Origin: Catenulispora sp.
GTDB taxonomy: Bacteria; Actinomycetota; Actinomycetes; Streptomycetales; Catenulisporaceae
Assembly (NCBI GenBank): GCA_013362315.1
Contig: JABFWL010000091.1
Coordinates: 1-41,953, forward strand
DNA length: 41,953 bases
Reading direction: 5' to 3'
Positions 17,475 through 25,517 of this stretch are shown one piece after another; the stretch's first letter is position 1; each line of letters begins with the position of its first letter. The notes below the pieces were generated by a model, which was not told the origin of the DNA, searched no databases, and saw nothing but the letters and a program-made list of their open reading frames with translations. The position numbers were made by a program, and so were the translations under genes.

Positions 17475-19717
17475 CGCAGCCGGTGGTCCAGGCCGGTGCA
17501 GCGCTTGCCGGCGGACATCGTCCGGACGGCCTGAGCCAGTGCTCGCTTCGACCCGACGATCACCACCAGCTTCTTCGCCCGCGTGACCGCCGTATACAGC
17601 AGATTCCGCTGCAGCATCATCCAAGCGCTCATCGTCACCGGCACCACCACCACCGGATACTCAGAACCCTGTGACCGGTGCACCGTCATCGCATACGCAT
17701 GCTGCAACTCGTCGAGTTCGGCGAAGTCGTATGCCACGTCCTCGTCCTCATCGGTATGGACCGTGAGCGTCTGCTCCTCCAGCGACATCGCCGTGATGAC
17801 TCCGCCGGTCCCGTTGAAGACCCCGTTCTTGCCCTTGTCGTAGTTGTTCCGGATCTGCGTGACCTTGTCCCCGACGCGAAACGTGCGCCCTCCGAACCGC
17901 TTCTCCGGACGTGACGGCTGCGACGGCGTCAACGCCTCCTGGATCGCCCCGTTCAACGTCCCCGCGCCGGCGGCGCCCCGATGCATCGGCGTCAGCACCT
18001 GGATGTCCCGCAGCGGATCGAAACCGAACCGCCGGGGAATCCGCGTGGTCGCCAGCTCGACGGCGACCCGCGCGGCATCCTCGGTCTCGTCCTCCACGAA
18101 CAGGAAGAAGTCTTTGAATCCCTCCAGTTCCAACGGCTTGCCGGAGTTGATCCGGTGCGCGTTGACCACGATCCCGGACTGCTGCGCTTGCCGGAACACC
18201 TGGGTCAGCCGCACTCGCGGAATCCGGGGCGCCGCCAACAGATCACGCAGCACTTCTCCGGCCCCCACTGACGGCAACTGGTCGACGTCCCCCACGAGCA
18301 GCAGATGCGCGCCCGGAGCCACGGCCTTGGCGAGCTTGTTCGCCAGTAGCACGTCCAGCATTGAGGCCTCATCGACCACGACCAGGTCGGCTTCCAGCGG
18401 CCGGTCCCGGTCGAAGGCGGCGTCGCCGCCCGGTTTGAGCTCCAGCAGCCGGTGCACCGTCATCGCCTCGGCGCCGGTCAGCTCGGTCAGCCGCTTGGCG
18501 GCCTTGCCCGTCGGCGCGGCCAGCACGACCCGCGCCTTCTTCGCCCGTGCCAGCTCGACGATCGACCGCACCGTGAACGACTTGCCGCAGCCCGGACCGC
18601 CGGTCAGCACGCTCACCTTCGAGGTGAGAGCCTGCTTCACCGCCGCCGTCTGCTCGGGCGCCAGGTCCACACCGGTGCGCTCCTTCAGCCAGCCCAGCGC
18701 CTTGTCCCAGTCGACCGTGGCGAACGACCCGAGCCGGTCGGTGCCCTCGGGGGCCTCCAGCAGCCGCCGCAGCTGCGCGGCGAGCGAGACTTCGGCGCGA
18801 TGGAACGGCAGCAGATAGATGGCCTTGATGGGCTCCGTCGGGTCGTAGCCGTCGGGATTGGGAAGGTCCTCGGCGACGACGCCCTCGGCCTCGATCAGCT
18901 CGTCCAGGCACCGGGACGCCAAGCCGGAATCGACCGCGAGGATCTTGACGGACTCCTCAAGGAGCTTCTCGCGGGGCAGGTAGCAGTGCCCGGCGTCCGA
19001 ACTCTGCGATAGCGCGTACTGGATACCGGCTTTGACCCGCTCGGGGGAGTCGTGGGGGATGCCGACGGCGACGGCGATCGCGTCGGCGGTCTTGAAGCCG
19101 ATGCCCCACACGTCGGAGGCGAGCTTGTAAGGCTCCTGTTTCACGACGTCGATCGACGCGTCGCCGTACTCCTTGTAGATGCGCACCGAGATCGACGTGG
19201 TGACACCGACCGACTGCAGGAAGACCATGACCTCCTTGATGGCCTTCTGCTCGATCCACGCCGCCCCGATCAGCTTGGTGCGCTTCGGCCCCAGCCCCGG
19301 CACCTCGACCAGCCGGGCCGGCGACTCCTCGATGACGGTCAGCGTGTCGACGCCGAAGTGCTCGACGATCTTCTCGGCGATCTTCGGGCCGATGCCTTTG
19401 ATCAGCCCGGAGCCCAGGTACTTCTGGATGCCCGCGACCGTGGCCGGCAGGACGGTGGTGTAGTTCTCGACGGTGAACTGGCGGCCGTACTGCGGATGCG
19501 AGCCCCAGCGCCCGCGCATCCGCAGCGATTCCCCGGGCTGCGCACCGAGCAGGGCGCCGACGACGGTGAGCAGGTCGCCGGAGCCGCGGCCGGTGTCCAC
19601 ACGGGCCACCGTGTAGCCGGTCTCCTCGTTGGCGAAGGTGATCCGCTCCAGCACGCCTTCGAGGACCGCGAGGCCGGGGATGGGGGACTCGGTCTCGGGC
19701 GAGGCGGTGGCGGCCAA
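17471..19717 (-). CDS. recD2: RecD2-type ATP-dependent 5'-3' DNA helicase
   Basis: A 748-residue superfamily 1B helicase of the RecD2 type that acts without RecBC. The N-terminal part has an OB-like region and helix-hairpin-helix repeats (SGLIKGIGPKIAEKIVEHFG, LVEVPGLGPKR, VWGIGFKTADAIA). The motor has Walker A GGPGCGKS (373-380), VVVDEASMLDVLL, LVGDVDQLPSVG, YAMTVHRSQGSEYP and LYTAVTRAKKLVV. The start is TTG at 19717, preceded by GAGGAGG at the right distance. It overlaps the shortened PLP gene downstream by ATGA and is preceded by a 9-bp tandem repeat. Confidence 0.93.
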   Translation of the reverse strand: MAATASPETESPIPGLAVLEGVLERITFANEETGYTVARVDTGRGSGDLLTVVGALLGAQPGESLRMRGRWGSHPQYGRQFTVENYTTVLPATVAGIQKYLGSGLIKGIGPKIAEKIVEHFGVDTLTVIEESPARLVEVPGLGPKRTKLIGAAWIEQKAIKEVMVFLQSVGVTTSISVRIYKEYGDASIDVVKQEPYKLASDVWGIGFKTADAIAVAVGIPHDSPERVKAGIQYALSQSSDAGHCYLPREKLLEESVKILAVDSGLASRCLDELIEAEGVVAEDLPNPDGYDPTEPIKAIYLLPFHRAEVSLAAQLRRLLEAPEGTDRLGSFATVDWDKALGWLKERTGVDLAPEQTAAVKQALTSKVSVLTGGPGCGKSFTVRSIVELARAKKARVVLAAPTGKAAKRLTELTGAEAMTVHRLLELKPGGDAAFDRDRPLEADLVVVDEASMLDVLLANKLAKAVAPGAHLLLVGDVDQLPSVGAGEVLRDLLAAPRIPRVRLTQVFRQAQQSGIVVNAHRINSGKPLELEGFKDFFLFVEDETEDAARVAVELATTRIPRRFGFDPLRDIQVLTPMHRGAAGAGTLNGAIQEALTPSQPSRPEKRFGGRTFRVGDKVTQIRNNYDKGKNGVFNGTGGVITAMSLEEQTLTVHTDEDEDVAYDFAELDELQHAYAMTVHRSQGSEYPVVVVPVTMSAWMMLQRNLLYTAVTRAKKLVVIVGSKRALAQAVRTMSAGKRCTGLDHRLR

Positions 19718-19732
19718 GACGTCCTCCTCGGG

Positions 19733-19786
19733 TCGGGCAGCTCGGGTGGTTCGGGTAGCTCGAGCGGCTCGGGTAGCTCGGGTAGC
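19733..19786 (+). repeat. 9-bp tandem repeat upstream of recD2
   Basis: Six contiguous 9-mers: tcgggcagc, tcgggtggt, tcgggtagc, tcgagcggc, tcgggtagc, tcgggtagc. The array occupies nearly all the space between the end of the EamA gene and the recD2 ribosome binding site, so it lies in the recD2 leader or promoter. Confidence 0.9.
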
Positions 19787-19797
19787 TCGCCGCCGCG

Positions 19798-20736
19798 TCA
19801 GGTGGCGGCGGCGACGGTGCCCTCGACTTTAGCGGTGGCCGGGGACGGATTCGGCGGTGTCGGGCTCTTAGCGGTCGTCGCCCGTCGCGGCCAGACGATC
19901 GCCACGAGCCCGACGAGGACCACGGCGGCACCGATCAGCTCCAGGGCGTTCATGCGTTCGCCGTTCACGACCGCCGCGGCGAGCATGCCGATGGGCGGGA
20001 CGCCCAGGGTGTAGGGGGCGACGGCGGAGGCCGGATACTTGCTGATCAGGGCGATCCACGCGCCGAGCCCGACGAACGTCGACAGCCCGACGACGTAGAG
20101 CAGGCCGAGGACCGGGCTGAGCCGGAGGTGGGTCACGCTGTCGGCGATGCGGTGCGGGCCGTCGGTGAGCAGCGACGCGATCGCGAGCGGCGGCGCGGCG
20201 TAGAGGCTGGCCCACACCATGAGCGCGAAGCCGTTCGTAGCGCCGGCCTTGCGGTTGCAGATCGAGCCGAGCGCCCAGGAGGCGCCGGCGCCGATGACCA
20301 GCAGCAGCGAGCCGAGCGGCACGGCCCCGCCCCGACCGGAGCCGATAACGGCCAAGCCGGCGACAGCGGCCGCGATGCCGAGCAGCTGGCGGACGCCGGT
20401 ACGCTCCCCGATCAGCACGGCCGCGAGCAGGACGGTGAAGGGCGCCTGGCACTGCAGGACCAGCGAGGACAGGCCGTCGGGCATGCCGTGCGCCATGCCG
20501 GTGAAGAGCAGGACATACTGCCCGAAGAACATGAAGGCGCTGATACCGGCGGCCCAGTACCAGCGGACCTCCTTCGGGCGTGGAACGAAGAAGGCGGCGA
20601 GGCCGGTCAGGCCGAACCGCAGCGCGGCCAGCAGGATCGGCGGGAAGCCGTCGAGGGCGTAGCCGATGGCGACGAAGTTGACGCCCCAGATGAGGACGAT
20701 GGTCAGCGCCAGCAGGATGTGGCGGGGATTACGCAT
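19798..20736 (-). CDS. EamA/DMT family exporter
   Basis: A 312-residue membrane protein of the drug/metabolite transporter family with two EamA halves and about ten hydrophobic segments. Visible features are ILLALTIVLIWGVNFVAIGYAL at the N-terminus, GLSSLVLQCQAPFTVLLAAVLIGER at the end of the first half, and a second half ending PPIGMLAAAVVNGERMNALELIGAAVVLVGL. Such proteins export amino acids or other small metabolites; the substrate is not evident. It is divergent from the lysR gene, which is its likely regulator. The C-terminal tail is Pro/Ala-rich. Confidence 0.88.
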   Translation of the reverse strand: MRNPRHILLALTIVLIWGVNFVAIGYALDGFPPILLAALRFGLTGLAAFFVPRPKEVRWYWAAGISAFMFFGQYVLLFTGMAHGMPDGLSSLVLQCQAPFTVLLAAVLIGERTGVRQLLGIAAAVAGLAVIGSGRGGAVPLGSLLLVIGAGASWALGSICNRKAGATNGFALMVWASLYAAPPLAIASLLTDGPHRIADSVTHLRLSPVLGLLYVVGLSTFVGLGAWIALISKYPASAVAPYTLGVPPIGMLAAAVVNGERMNALELIGAAVVLVGLVAIVWPRRATTAKSPTPPNPSPATAKVEGTVAAAT

Positions 20737-20777
20737 AACTGTAGTGTCGGACGCGCTACCATTCAGGACCAGCGAAT

Positions 20778-20793
20778 GATTTCGAGAGAAATC
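20778..20793. promoter_or_regulatory. Dyad in the eamA-lysR intergenic region (probable operator)
   Basis: GATTTC gaga GAAATC, with perfect 6-bp arms, sits in the 214-bp divergent region, 42-57 bp before the EamA start. It is AT-rich against its surroundings and has the size and symmetry of a LysR-type site. No clear ribosome binding site precedes the EamA ATG. Confidence 0.6.
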
Positions 20794-20950
20794 GTTAAGT
20801 GGAACTGAACGGTTTCGGGGCGGTCAGGCGGCTGCTTAGTGCGTGAGCGGTCTGGCGGCTGTTCGGTGCGTTGGCCTGACGAGTCTAACGGTGCGGACCC
20901 GATGTGCTCCGGTGTGATCCGGTGCGATCAGCGGCTGGAGGAGGCGAGCG

Positions 20951-21847
20951 ATGATCGATGTGCGGCAGCTCCGAACGCTGCGGGCGTTGGCCGACCACGG
21001 AACCGTGGTGGCGGCGGCCGAGGCGCTGTATCTGACGCCGTCGGCGGTGTCCCAGCAGCTGGCGGTGCTGAGCAAGAGTACCGGGGTCGAGCTGCTGGAG
21101 CGCCGAGGGCGCAACGTGGTGCTGACCGAGGCGGCGCGGGTGCTGGTGACGCACGCGGACGCGGTCTTCGCGCAGCTGGAGCGGGCCCAGTCGGACCTGC
21201 GGGCGCTGTCCCCGGCTCCGGCGACCGTGCGGATCGCCGGTTTCCCGACCTCCGTGATGGCTGTCGTCGCACCGGCCATGAAGGAGCTGCGGGCGCAGCA
21301 TCCCGAGTGGGGCTTCGAAATCTCGGACACCGAGAGCGAGGAGTCGGTCGCGCGCCTGATCGAGGGTTCGATCGACATCGCCGTGGTGATGGCCGCGCCG
21401 AACCGTCCGCTGCTCGGCGATCCGCGGATCAAGGTGATGCCGCTGCTGGAGGAGATCTACGTCGCCGCGCTGCCGGCCGACCACCCGTTCGCCGGCGCCG
21501 AGTCCGTCTCGCTGACGGACCTCGTCGAGGATCCGTTCGTCCTGGCGGCCGAGGGCTTGTCGTGCCACGACCAGGTGACGGCGATCTGCGCGGACGCCGG
21601 CTTCCAGCCGCGCGGGCGGCTGCGGGCCACGGACTTCAGCGCGGCGCTGGCGCTGATCGCGAACGGCTTCGGGGTGTCGCTGCTGCCGACGTTGGGCGTG
21701 CCATCGTTGCTGCCGGAGGGGGTGGCGTTGGTGCCGCTTAAGGAGGACTGGCCGCGGCGGGTGTCGCTGATCGCGATGCGGGCTGGGGCGGAGCATGCGG
21801 AGGTGGTGGAGGCGCTGCGGGCGGCTGCGGGGAGGCTGGTTCGGTGA
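20951..21847 (+). CDS. LysR family transcriptional regulator
   Basis: A 298-residue LysR-type regulator. The N-terminal winged helix has QLRTLRALADHGTVVAAAEALYLTPSAVSQQLAVLSKSTGVELLERRGRNVVLTEAA in consecutive family positions (about 5-61), followed by a periplasmic-binding-like effector domain (about 88-295). The ATG is preceded by GGAGGAGG. The gene is divergent from the EamA exporter and overlaps cobQ by GTGA, so cobyric acid synthase and this regulator are translated together. The effector is unknown. Confidence 0.93.
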   Translation: MIDVRQLRTLRALADHGTVVAAAEALYLTPSAVSQQLAVLSKSTGVELLERRGRNVVLTEAARVLVTHADAVFAQLERAQSDLRALSPAPATVRIAGFPTSVMAVVAPAMKELRAQHPEWGFEISDTESEESVARLIEGSIDIAVVMAAPNRPLLGDPRIKVMPLLEEIYVAALPADHPFAGAESVSLTDLVEDPFVLAAEGLSCHDQVTAICADAGFQPRGRLRATDFSAALALIANGFGVSLLPTLGVPSLLPEGVALVPLKEDWPRRVSLIAMRAGAEHAEVVEALRAAAGRLVR

Positions 21848-23379
21848 AGGGGTCGTTGCTGATCGCGGGGACTACGTCTGATGCTGGGAAGAGCTTGATC
21901 ACGGCGGGGGTTTGTCGGTGGTTGGCGCGGCAGGGCGTGGCGGTGGCGCCGTTCAAGGCGCAGAACATGTCGAACAACTCGATGGTGGTTGCGGTTGGCG
22001 GGGCTGGTGGGGTCGGCGGAGGCGCCGAGATCGGGCGGGCTCAGGTCATGCAGGCGCAGGCGGCCGGAGTCGAGCCGGAAGTGGCGATGAACCCGGTGCT
22101 GTTGAAGCCGGGGAGCGACCGGACCAGTCAGGTCGTGCTGATGGGGAAGGTCTTCGGGGAGGCTTCGGCGACGTCATATCAGGACTTGAAGCCGAGGCTG
22201 CGCGCGGCGGTGCTTGAGGCGTATCAGGATTTGAAGTCGCGGTTCGATGTTGTGGTGTGCGAAGGGGCCGGGTCGCCGACTGAGATCAATCTGCGGGACG
22301 GGGACTTGGTGAACATGGGCTTGGCCCGGCCGCTGGGGATGCCGGTCGTGGTGGTGGGCGACATCGACCGGGGAGGGGTGTTCGCGGCGTTTCATGGAAC
22401 CGTGGCTTTGCTGGACGCTGAGGATCAGCGGCTTATCGCAGGGTTCATCGTCAACAAATTCCGGGGCGACCCGTCGTTGCTGACGCCCGGGCTCAGGCAG
22501 ATAGAGGGGTTCACGGGACGTCCTGTTCTCGGGGTCGTTCCGTGGCTGGCCGGGATACGGCTCGACGCCGAGGATGCGCTGCCGATTGAGGCTTACCGGG
22601 AGGCTTCTTCGGGCTCGGCGCTGCGCGTGGCGGTCGTGCGGTTTCCGCGTGTCTCGAACTTCACCGACGTTGACGCGCTGGCCATCGAGCCTGGGGTGGA
22701 GGTGGAGTTCACGGCGTCTGCGGGCGTGGTGGAGTCGGCGGATCTGGTGGTGCTGCCGGGGACGAAGTCGACCGTCGCGGATTTGGCGTGGCTTCGGGAA
22801 CGTGGACTGGACAGCGCGCTGGCGAAGCGGGCTGCTGCCGGTCTGCCGATTCTGGGCATCTGCGGCGGTTATCAGATGCTGGGGAGGGAGATCGAGGACG
22901 AGGTCGAGTCGCGGCGGGGGACGGTGGCGGGGCTTGGGTTGCTGCCGGTGCGTACGGTGTTCGATCCGGTGAAGACGCTGACGCGGCCGAGGGGGTTCGG
23001 GCTCGGGGAGGCGGTGGAGGGGTATGAGATCCACAACGGGCAGGTTGTGGGGGTGGGTGGCGGCGAACCGGTGTTCACTGATGCGTCGGGCGCGGCTCTT
23101 GAGGGCTGTCGCGATGGTGCGGTGTGGGGGACGATCTGGCACGGTGCGTTGGAGGGCGACGGGTTCCGGCGGGCGTATTTGGCGTATGTCGCAGGGGTTT
23201 GCGGGGTGCGGTTTGTGCCGGACACGTCGGTGTCTTTTGCGGCGGAGCGGGAGAAGCAGCTGGATCGGTTGGGGGATGCCGTTGAAGAGTTCGTTGATAC
23301 TGAGCGGTTGGTGCGGTTGATTGAGGGGGGTGCGCCTGGTGGGTTGCCGTTGTTGGCGCCGGGGGCGGTGGCGGGCTGA
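21844..23379 (+). CDS. cobQ: Cobyric acid synthase
   Basis: Glutamine-dependent amidation of the b, d, e and g carboxylates of adenosylcobyrinic a,c-diamide. The 511-residue protein has IAGTTSDAGKS (P-loop region, 8-17), FKAQNMSNNSMVV, the EGAGSPTEINLRDGDLVNMGLA block, and the amidotransferase nucleophile in LGICGGYQMLGREIED (Cys340), with the catalytic His in WGTIWHGALEGDGFRRAYL. It starts with GTG overlapping lysR. It lies about 8 kb from the main cobalamin operon and no riboswitch precedes it. Codons ending in T or G are commoner here than in the main operon. The TGA stop lies in the first copy of a degenerate tandem repeat. Confidence 0.95.
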   Translation: MKGSLLIAGTTSDAGKSLITAGVCRWLARQGVAVAPFKAQNMSNNSMVVAVGGAGGVGGGAEIGRAQVMQAQAAGVEPEVAMNPVLLKPGSDRTSQVVLMGKVFGEASATSYQDLKPRLRAAVLEAYQDLKSRFDVVVCEGAGSPTEINLRDGDLVNMGLARPLGMPVVVVGDIDRGGVFAAFHGTVALLDAEDQRLIAGFIVNKFRGDPSLLTPGLRQIEGFTGRPVLGVVPWLAGIRLDAEDALPIEAYREASSGSALRVAVVRFPRVSNFTDVDALAIEPGVEVEFTASAGVVESADLVVLPGTKSTVADLAWLRERGLDSALAKRAAAGLPILGICGGYQMLGREIEDEVESRRGTVAGLGLLPVRTVFDPVKTLTRPRGFGLGEAVEGYEIHNGQVVGVGGGEPVFTDASGAALEGCRDGAVWGTIWHGALEGDGFRRAYLAYVAGVCGVRFVPDTSVSFAAEREKQLDRLGDAVEEFVDTERLVRLIEGGAPGGLPLLAPGAVAG

Positions 23380-23468
23380 GTTGGTGGGGGTGGTGGGGGG
23401 CTGAACTGCGGGGTGGAGGCGGGCTGAGTTGGTGGGGCGGAGGAGGGCTGAGCTGCGGGGCGAAGGCC
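23373..23468 (+). repeat. Degenerate tandem repeat starting at the cobQ stop
   Basis: Copies of gggctga(g/a)(t/c)tg begin at 23373, 23398, 23421 and 23445, with periods of 25, 23 and 24 nt. The cobQ TGA is inside the first copy, so each copy repeats the stop. The stretch is extremely G-rich (35 G against 9 C in 23401-23460). The rest of the 139-nt gap to the convergent gene shows no other feature. Confidence 0.8.
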
Positions 23469-23518
23469 AAGCGGCGGAGGGCAAGCAGCATCATCGCCCC
23501 GTGCGCAGCGGTCAACGC

Positions 23519-24538
23519 CTAGCCGGCGAGATACTCGGCTGCGCGTTGGCGCAGTAGGTCGTGCACGCCGTAGGCGGAGGTGCCGGAGGGTAGGTAGGCT
23601 TTGCGTATTTTGGCTACTGATGTGTAGTTGGTGTCGCATACGTTCGCGAGTGGTGACTCAACACCTTGGGTTACCAGCTGGTAGGCGTCCAGCTCGCTGA
23701 GGCCGTAGTCGCGGGCGATCCACTGCACCAGGTCGAGCTGGGCGATGCGGAAGGCGTCCTCCAGTGGGCGGGCTGAGCCGGCGGTCATGATGTAGCTGTC
23801 GGACTCCAGGCGTGGCCACGGTGTGGGGACGCCCTTCACGAGTTCGATGGCGACGACCGTGTTCATCGCGGTCTCCACTGCTACTCCGCAGGTCTCGCCC
23901 TCGCCCTGCCGGGCGTGGCCGTCGCCGAGGCTGAACAGGGCTCCCTCCACGTTGACGCCGAGGTAGCAGGTGACGCCGGCGCGCATTTCGGGGGTGTCCA
24001 TGTTGCCGCCGTGGGCGTCCGGTACGAGCGCGGAGCGGACTTCGAGGTTCGCGGGGGCGACGCCGACGGTGCCGTGCATGGGGTCCATCGGTAGTTCGAT
24101 CTCGATGTCGCTGTCTTTGGCGCGGAAGAGGCAGGTGCGGCGGTCGCGGTCCAGCTGCCAGATCCAGACGCGTTCGGGCAGTGGTGGTTGGAGGGTGGCG
24201 GTGGTGTGGGTGGAGGTCAGTGCGCCGAACAGGGGAACTGTGGTGGATGCGGCCCAGTCGCGGGCGGGCTCGATGGAGATGAAGTGGACTGCGAGGGTGT
24301 CGCCGGGTTCGGCGCCTTCGATGTAGAAGGGGCCGGTTTGGGGGTTGAGGAAGGGGAATTGGCAGACCTCTGTGACGAGGTCGTTTTCGGAGCGGACTCG
24401 GCCGGCGAAGCAGTCTTCGGTGAAGAGTTCGAGGATGTCGCCGGGGTTGACGCGGGATAGGGCGGGGGCGCCGCCGAAGGTCCAGACGTAGTCGGTGGGG
24501 GAGGGGGTGAAGGTGCGGACTGGGTGGGAGGTTGGCAT
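23519..24538 (-). CDS. Acetamidase/formamidase family amidohydrolase
   Basis: A FmdA/AmdA-type amidase of 339 residues, which hydrolyses formamide, acetamide or related short amides to ammonia and acid. Characteristic blocks are VNPGDILELFTEDCF, GPFYIEGAEPGDTLAVHFISIEP, PMHGTVGVAP, PDAHGGNMDTPEMRAGVTCYLGVNVEGALFSLGDGHARQGEGE (consecutive segments) and TNYTSVAKIRKAYLP near the end. The start is set at the ATG at 24538, giving MPTSHPVRTF; the open frame continues 48 residues further but that part is unlike the family. No ribosome binding site is evident. Confidence 0.88.
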   Translation of the reverse strand: MPTSHPVRTFTPSPTDYVWTFGGAPALSRVNPGDILELFTEDCFAGRVRSENDLVTEVCQFPFLNPQTGPFYIEGAEPGDTLAVHFISIEPARDWAASTTVPLFGALTSTHTTATLQPPLPERVWIWQLDRDRRTCLFRAKDSDIEIELPMDPMHGTVGVAPANLEVRSALVPDAHGGNMDTPEMRAGVTCYLGVNVEGALFSLGDGHARQGEGETCGVAVETAMNTVVAIELVKGVPTPWPRLESDSYIMTAGSARPLEDAFRIAQLDLVQWIARDYGLSELDAYQLVTQGVESPLANVCDTNYTSVAKIRKAYLPSGTSAYGVHDLLRQRAAEYLAG

Positions 24539-24798
24539 GAGTGCAGTGTGGCGGATGTCTTGGTGGCTGTGCGGTTGGGTGGTGGGTTGAAAGGCGATTT
24601 TTACGGGCTTCGCCAAAAGGTGGTTGATGGTTCGGGGTTCGTGGCGGGAGTCGATCTTTTGGCTGGTGGTCGCCGTGTGCACGGTCCCGGCACCGGTGGG
24701 TCCTCCTTCGGCGGCGGTCGGTGAGGTGGCTGAGTTTCAGTCGAAGTCAAAAACAAGTCAAGAGCTTGATGAAAGACCGGCGCCTCCGGCGGGGGCCT

Positions 24799-24817
24799 CA
24801 GTTCCCTCGGGGAACTG
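24799..24817. repeat. Perfect hairpin in a possible REP-like element
   Basis: CAGTTCCC tcg GGGAACTG forms an 8-bp perfect stem with a 3-nt loop. It is preceded at about 24780-24797 by another GC-rich foldback (gcgcctccggcgggggc) and by an A-rich stretch (gtcaaaaacaagtc) unlike its surroundings. This mixture suggests a small repeated element, but a second genomic copy cannot be seen in this window. Confidence 0.5.
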
Positions 24818-24897
24818 GCGCAAGTCCATCGGGGGGTGGCTGCTAGGTGGGGCGCCTGCGGTTCGTGAGGTGGGCGGTTCACGGGGGACGCGTGTCA

Positions 24898-25070
24898 GGG
24901 CTTCGCGCTTCGGCTGCCGGTCGGGCAGGTCAGAAGCATGCGTGGCGGGCTCTGCGATTCGGCTGGCGGTCGGGCGGGTGGAGGCGCGGCGAGGCTCCGC
25001 GGGGCGGCTGGCGGGCAGGTGGGTGGAGGCGCGGCGGGGCTCTGCGATTCGGCTGGCGGTCGGGTGGCCT
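24898..25070 (+). repeat. Degenerate 45-49-bp tandem repeat
   Basis: Copies start near 24898, 24947, 24992 and 25037. The first and third intervals are well conserved: a 28-nt block at 24947-24974 is identical at 25037-25064. Each copy contains variants of cggctggcggtcggg followed by tggaggcgcggcg. Confidence 0.8.
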
Positions 25071-25156
25071 CGCTGCGCGATCGTCGTCGGGGCGCCGGAG
25101 ATCGTTCGGGTGGCGGGCGAGGTCCCGCGTCGCGGCTCGTGAGTGGCGCGCAGCTC

Positions 25157-25498
25157 TTACTCCCAGGCTGCGTCCTTTTCCAGGAGGGTGCGGCCGTACT
25201 CGGCCATCTTTGTCGCGTACTCCTCGGTCCAGCCGGTTAAGAGTGCCAGGTCGGCGACTGGCATGCGGTCGAAGCGGCGGGGGTCGGTGAGGCGGGCGGC
25301 TGCTATGGCCTGGTAGTTCTCGGCGCGGCGGGCTGAGGTGCGGAAGGCGTCGGCGAGTTCGGTGCTGCGGGAGAGGAGGTGGAGGGGGTCCTCGATGGTG
25401 TCCAGGCCGAAGAAGGAGTCGTTGTCGGATGGCAGGGCCGCGGGCAGCTCGCCGATCAGGTGCAGCGGCCGTTTCTTGGGTTCGGGCTTGGAGGGCAT
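25157..25498 (-). CDS. Small protein of unknown function
   Basis: A 113-residue protein that I do not recognise. It begins MPSKPEPKKRPLHLIGELP, has a middle section rich in Asp, Leu and Ser (DTIEDPLHLLSRSTELADAF) and a largely helical C-terminal half with RRAENYQAIAAARL and RMPVADLALLTGWTEEYATKM. No signal peptide or membrane segment is visible. The start is supported by TACGAT six nt upstream (leaderless promoter). It contains one TTA leucine codon (25238-25240 on the opposite strand). It lies 19 nt downstream of the lipoprotein gene on the same strand but appears to have its own promoter. Confidence 0.75.
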   Translation of the reverse strand: MPSKPEPKKRPLHLIGELPAALPSDNDSFFGLDTIEDPLHLLSRSTELADAFRTSARRAENYQAIAAARLTDPRRFDRMPVADLALLTGWTEEYATKMAEYGRTLLEKDAAWE

Positions 25499-25504
25499 AT
25501 CTTG

Positions 25505-25510
25505 ATCGTA
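25505..25510 (-). promoter_or_regulatory. Leaderless-type -10 box for the small unknown gene
   Basis: On the minus strand TACGAT is followed by 6 nt and then the ATG at 25498, with no ribosome binding site. Confidence 0.6.
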
Positions 25511-25517
25511 GGACTAG

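Larger units (their letters stand above)
24539..25156. other. 618-nt non-coding region with repeats
   Basis: No family-like protein could be read in this stretch on either strand. It contains a stem-loop segment (about 24747-24830) and about four degenerate copies of a 45-49-bp tandem repeat (24898-25070). It lies upstream of the acetamidase gene and downstream of a small minus-strand gene. Confidence 0.6.

Noticed and set aside
17475..17624. Upstream extension of the ACC-deaminase-like gene
   Set aside because: It only overlaps the conserved recD2 C-terminus and gives Arg/Gly-rich residues unlike the family.
20731..20750. TACAGT one nt before the EamA start as a leaderless -10 box
   Set aside because: The spacing of 1 nt is too short; transcription would start inside the gene where no suitable start codon is seen.
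23373..23468. Possible CRISPR-like repeats
   Set aside because: The copies are degenerate, adjacent and without distinct spacers; no cas gene is present.
24539..24682. 48-residue N-terminal extension of the acetamidase
   Set aside because: It does not resemble the family, and the ATG at 24538 matches the usual N-terminus.
24624..25142. 172-residue open frame in the repeat-rich region
   Set aside because: The sequence is made of translated tandem repeats (Arg, Gly, Trp and Ala), has no ribosome binding site or promoter box and no resemblance to a known family.
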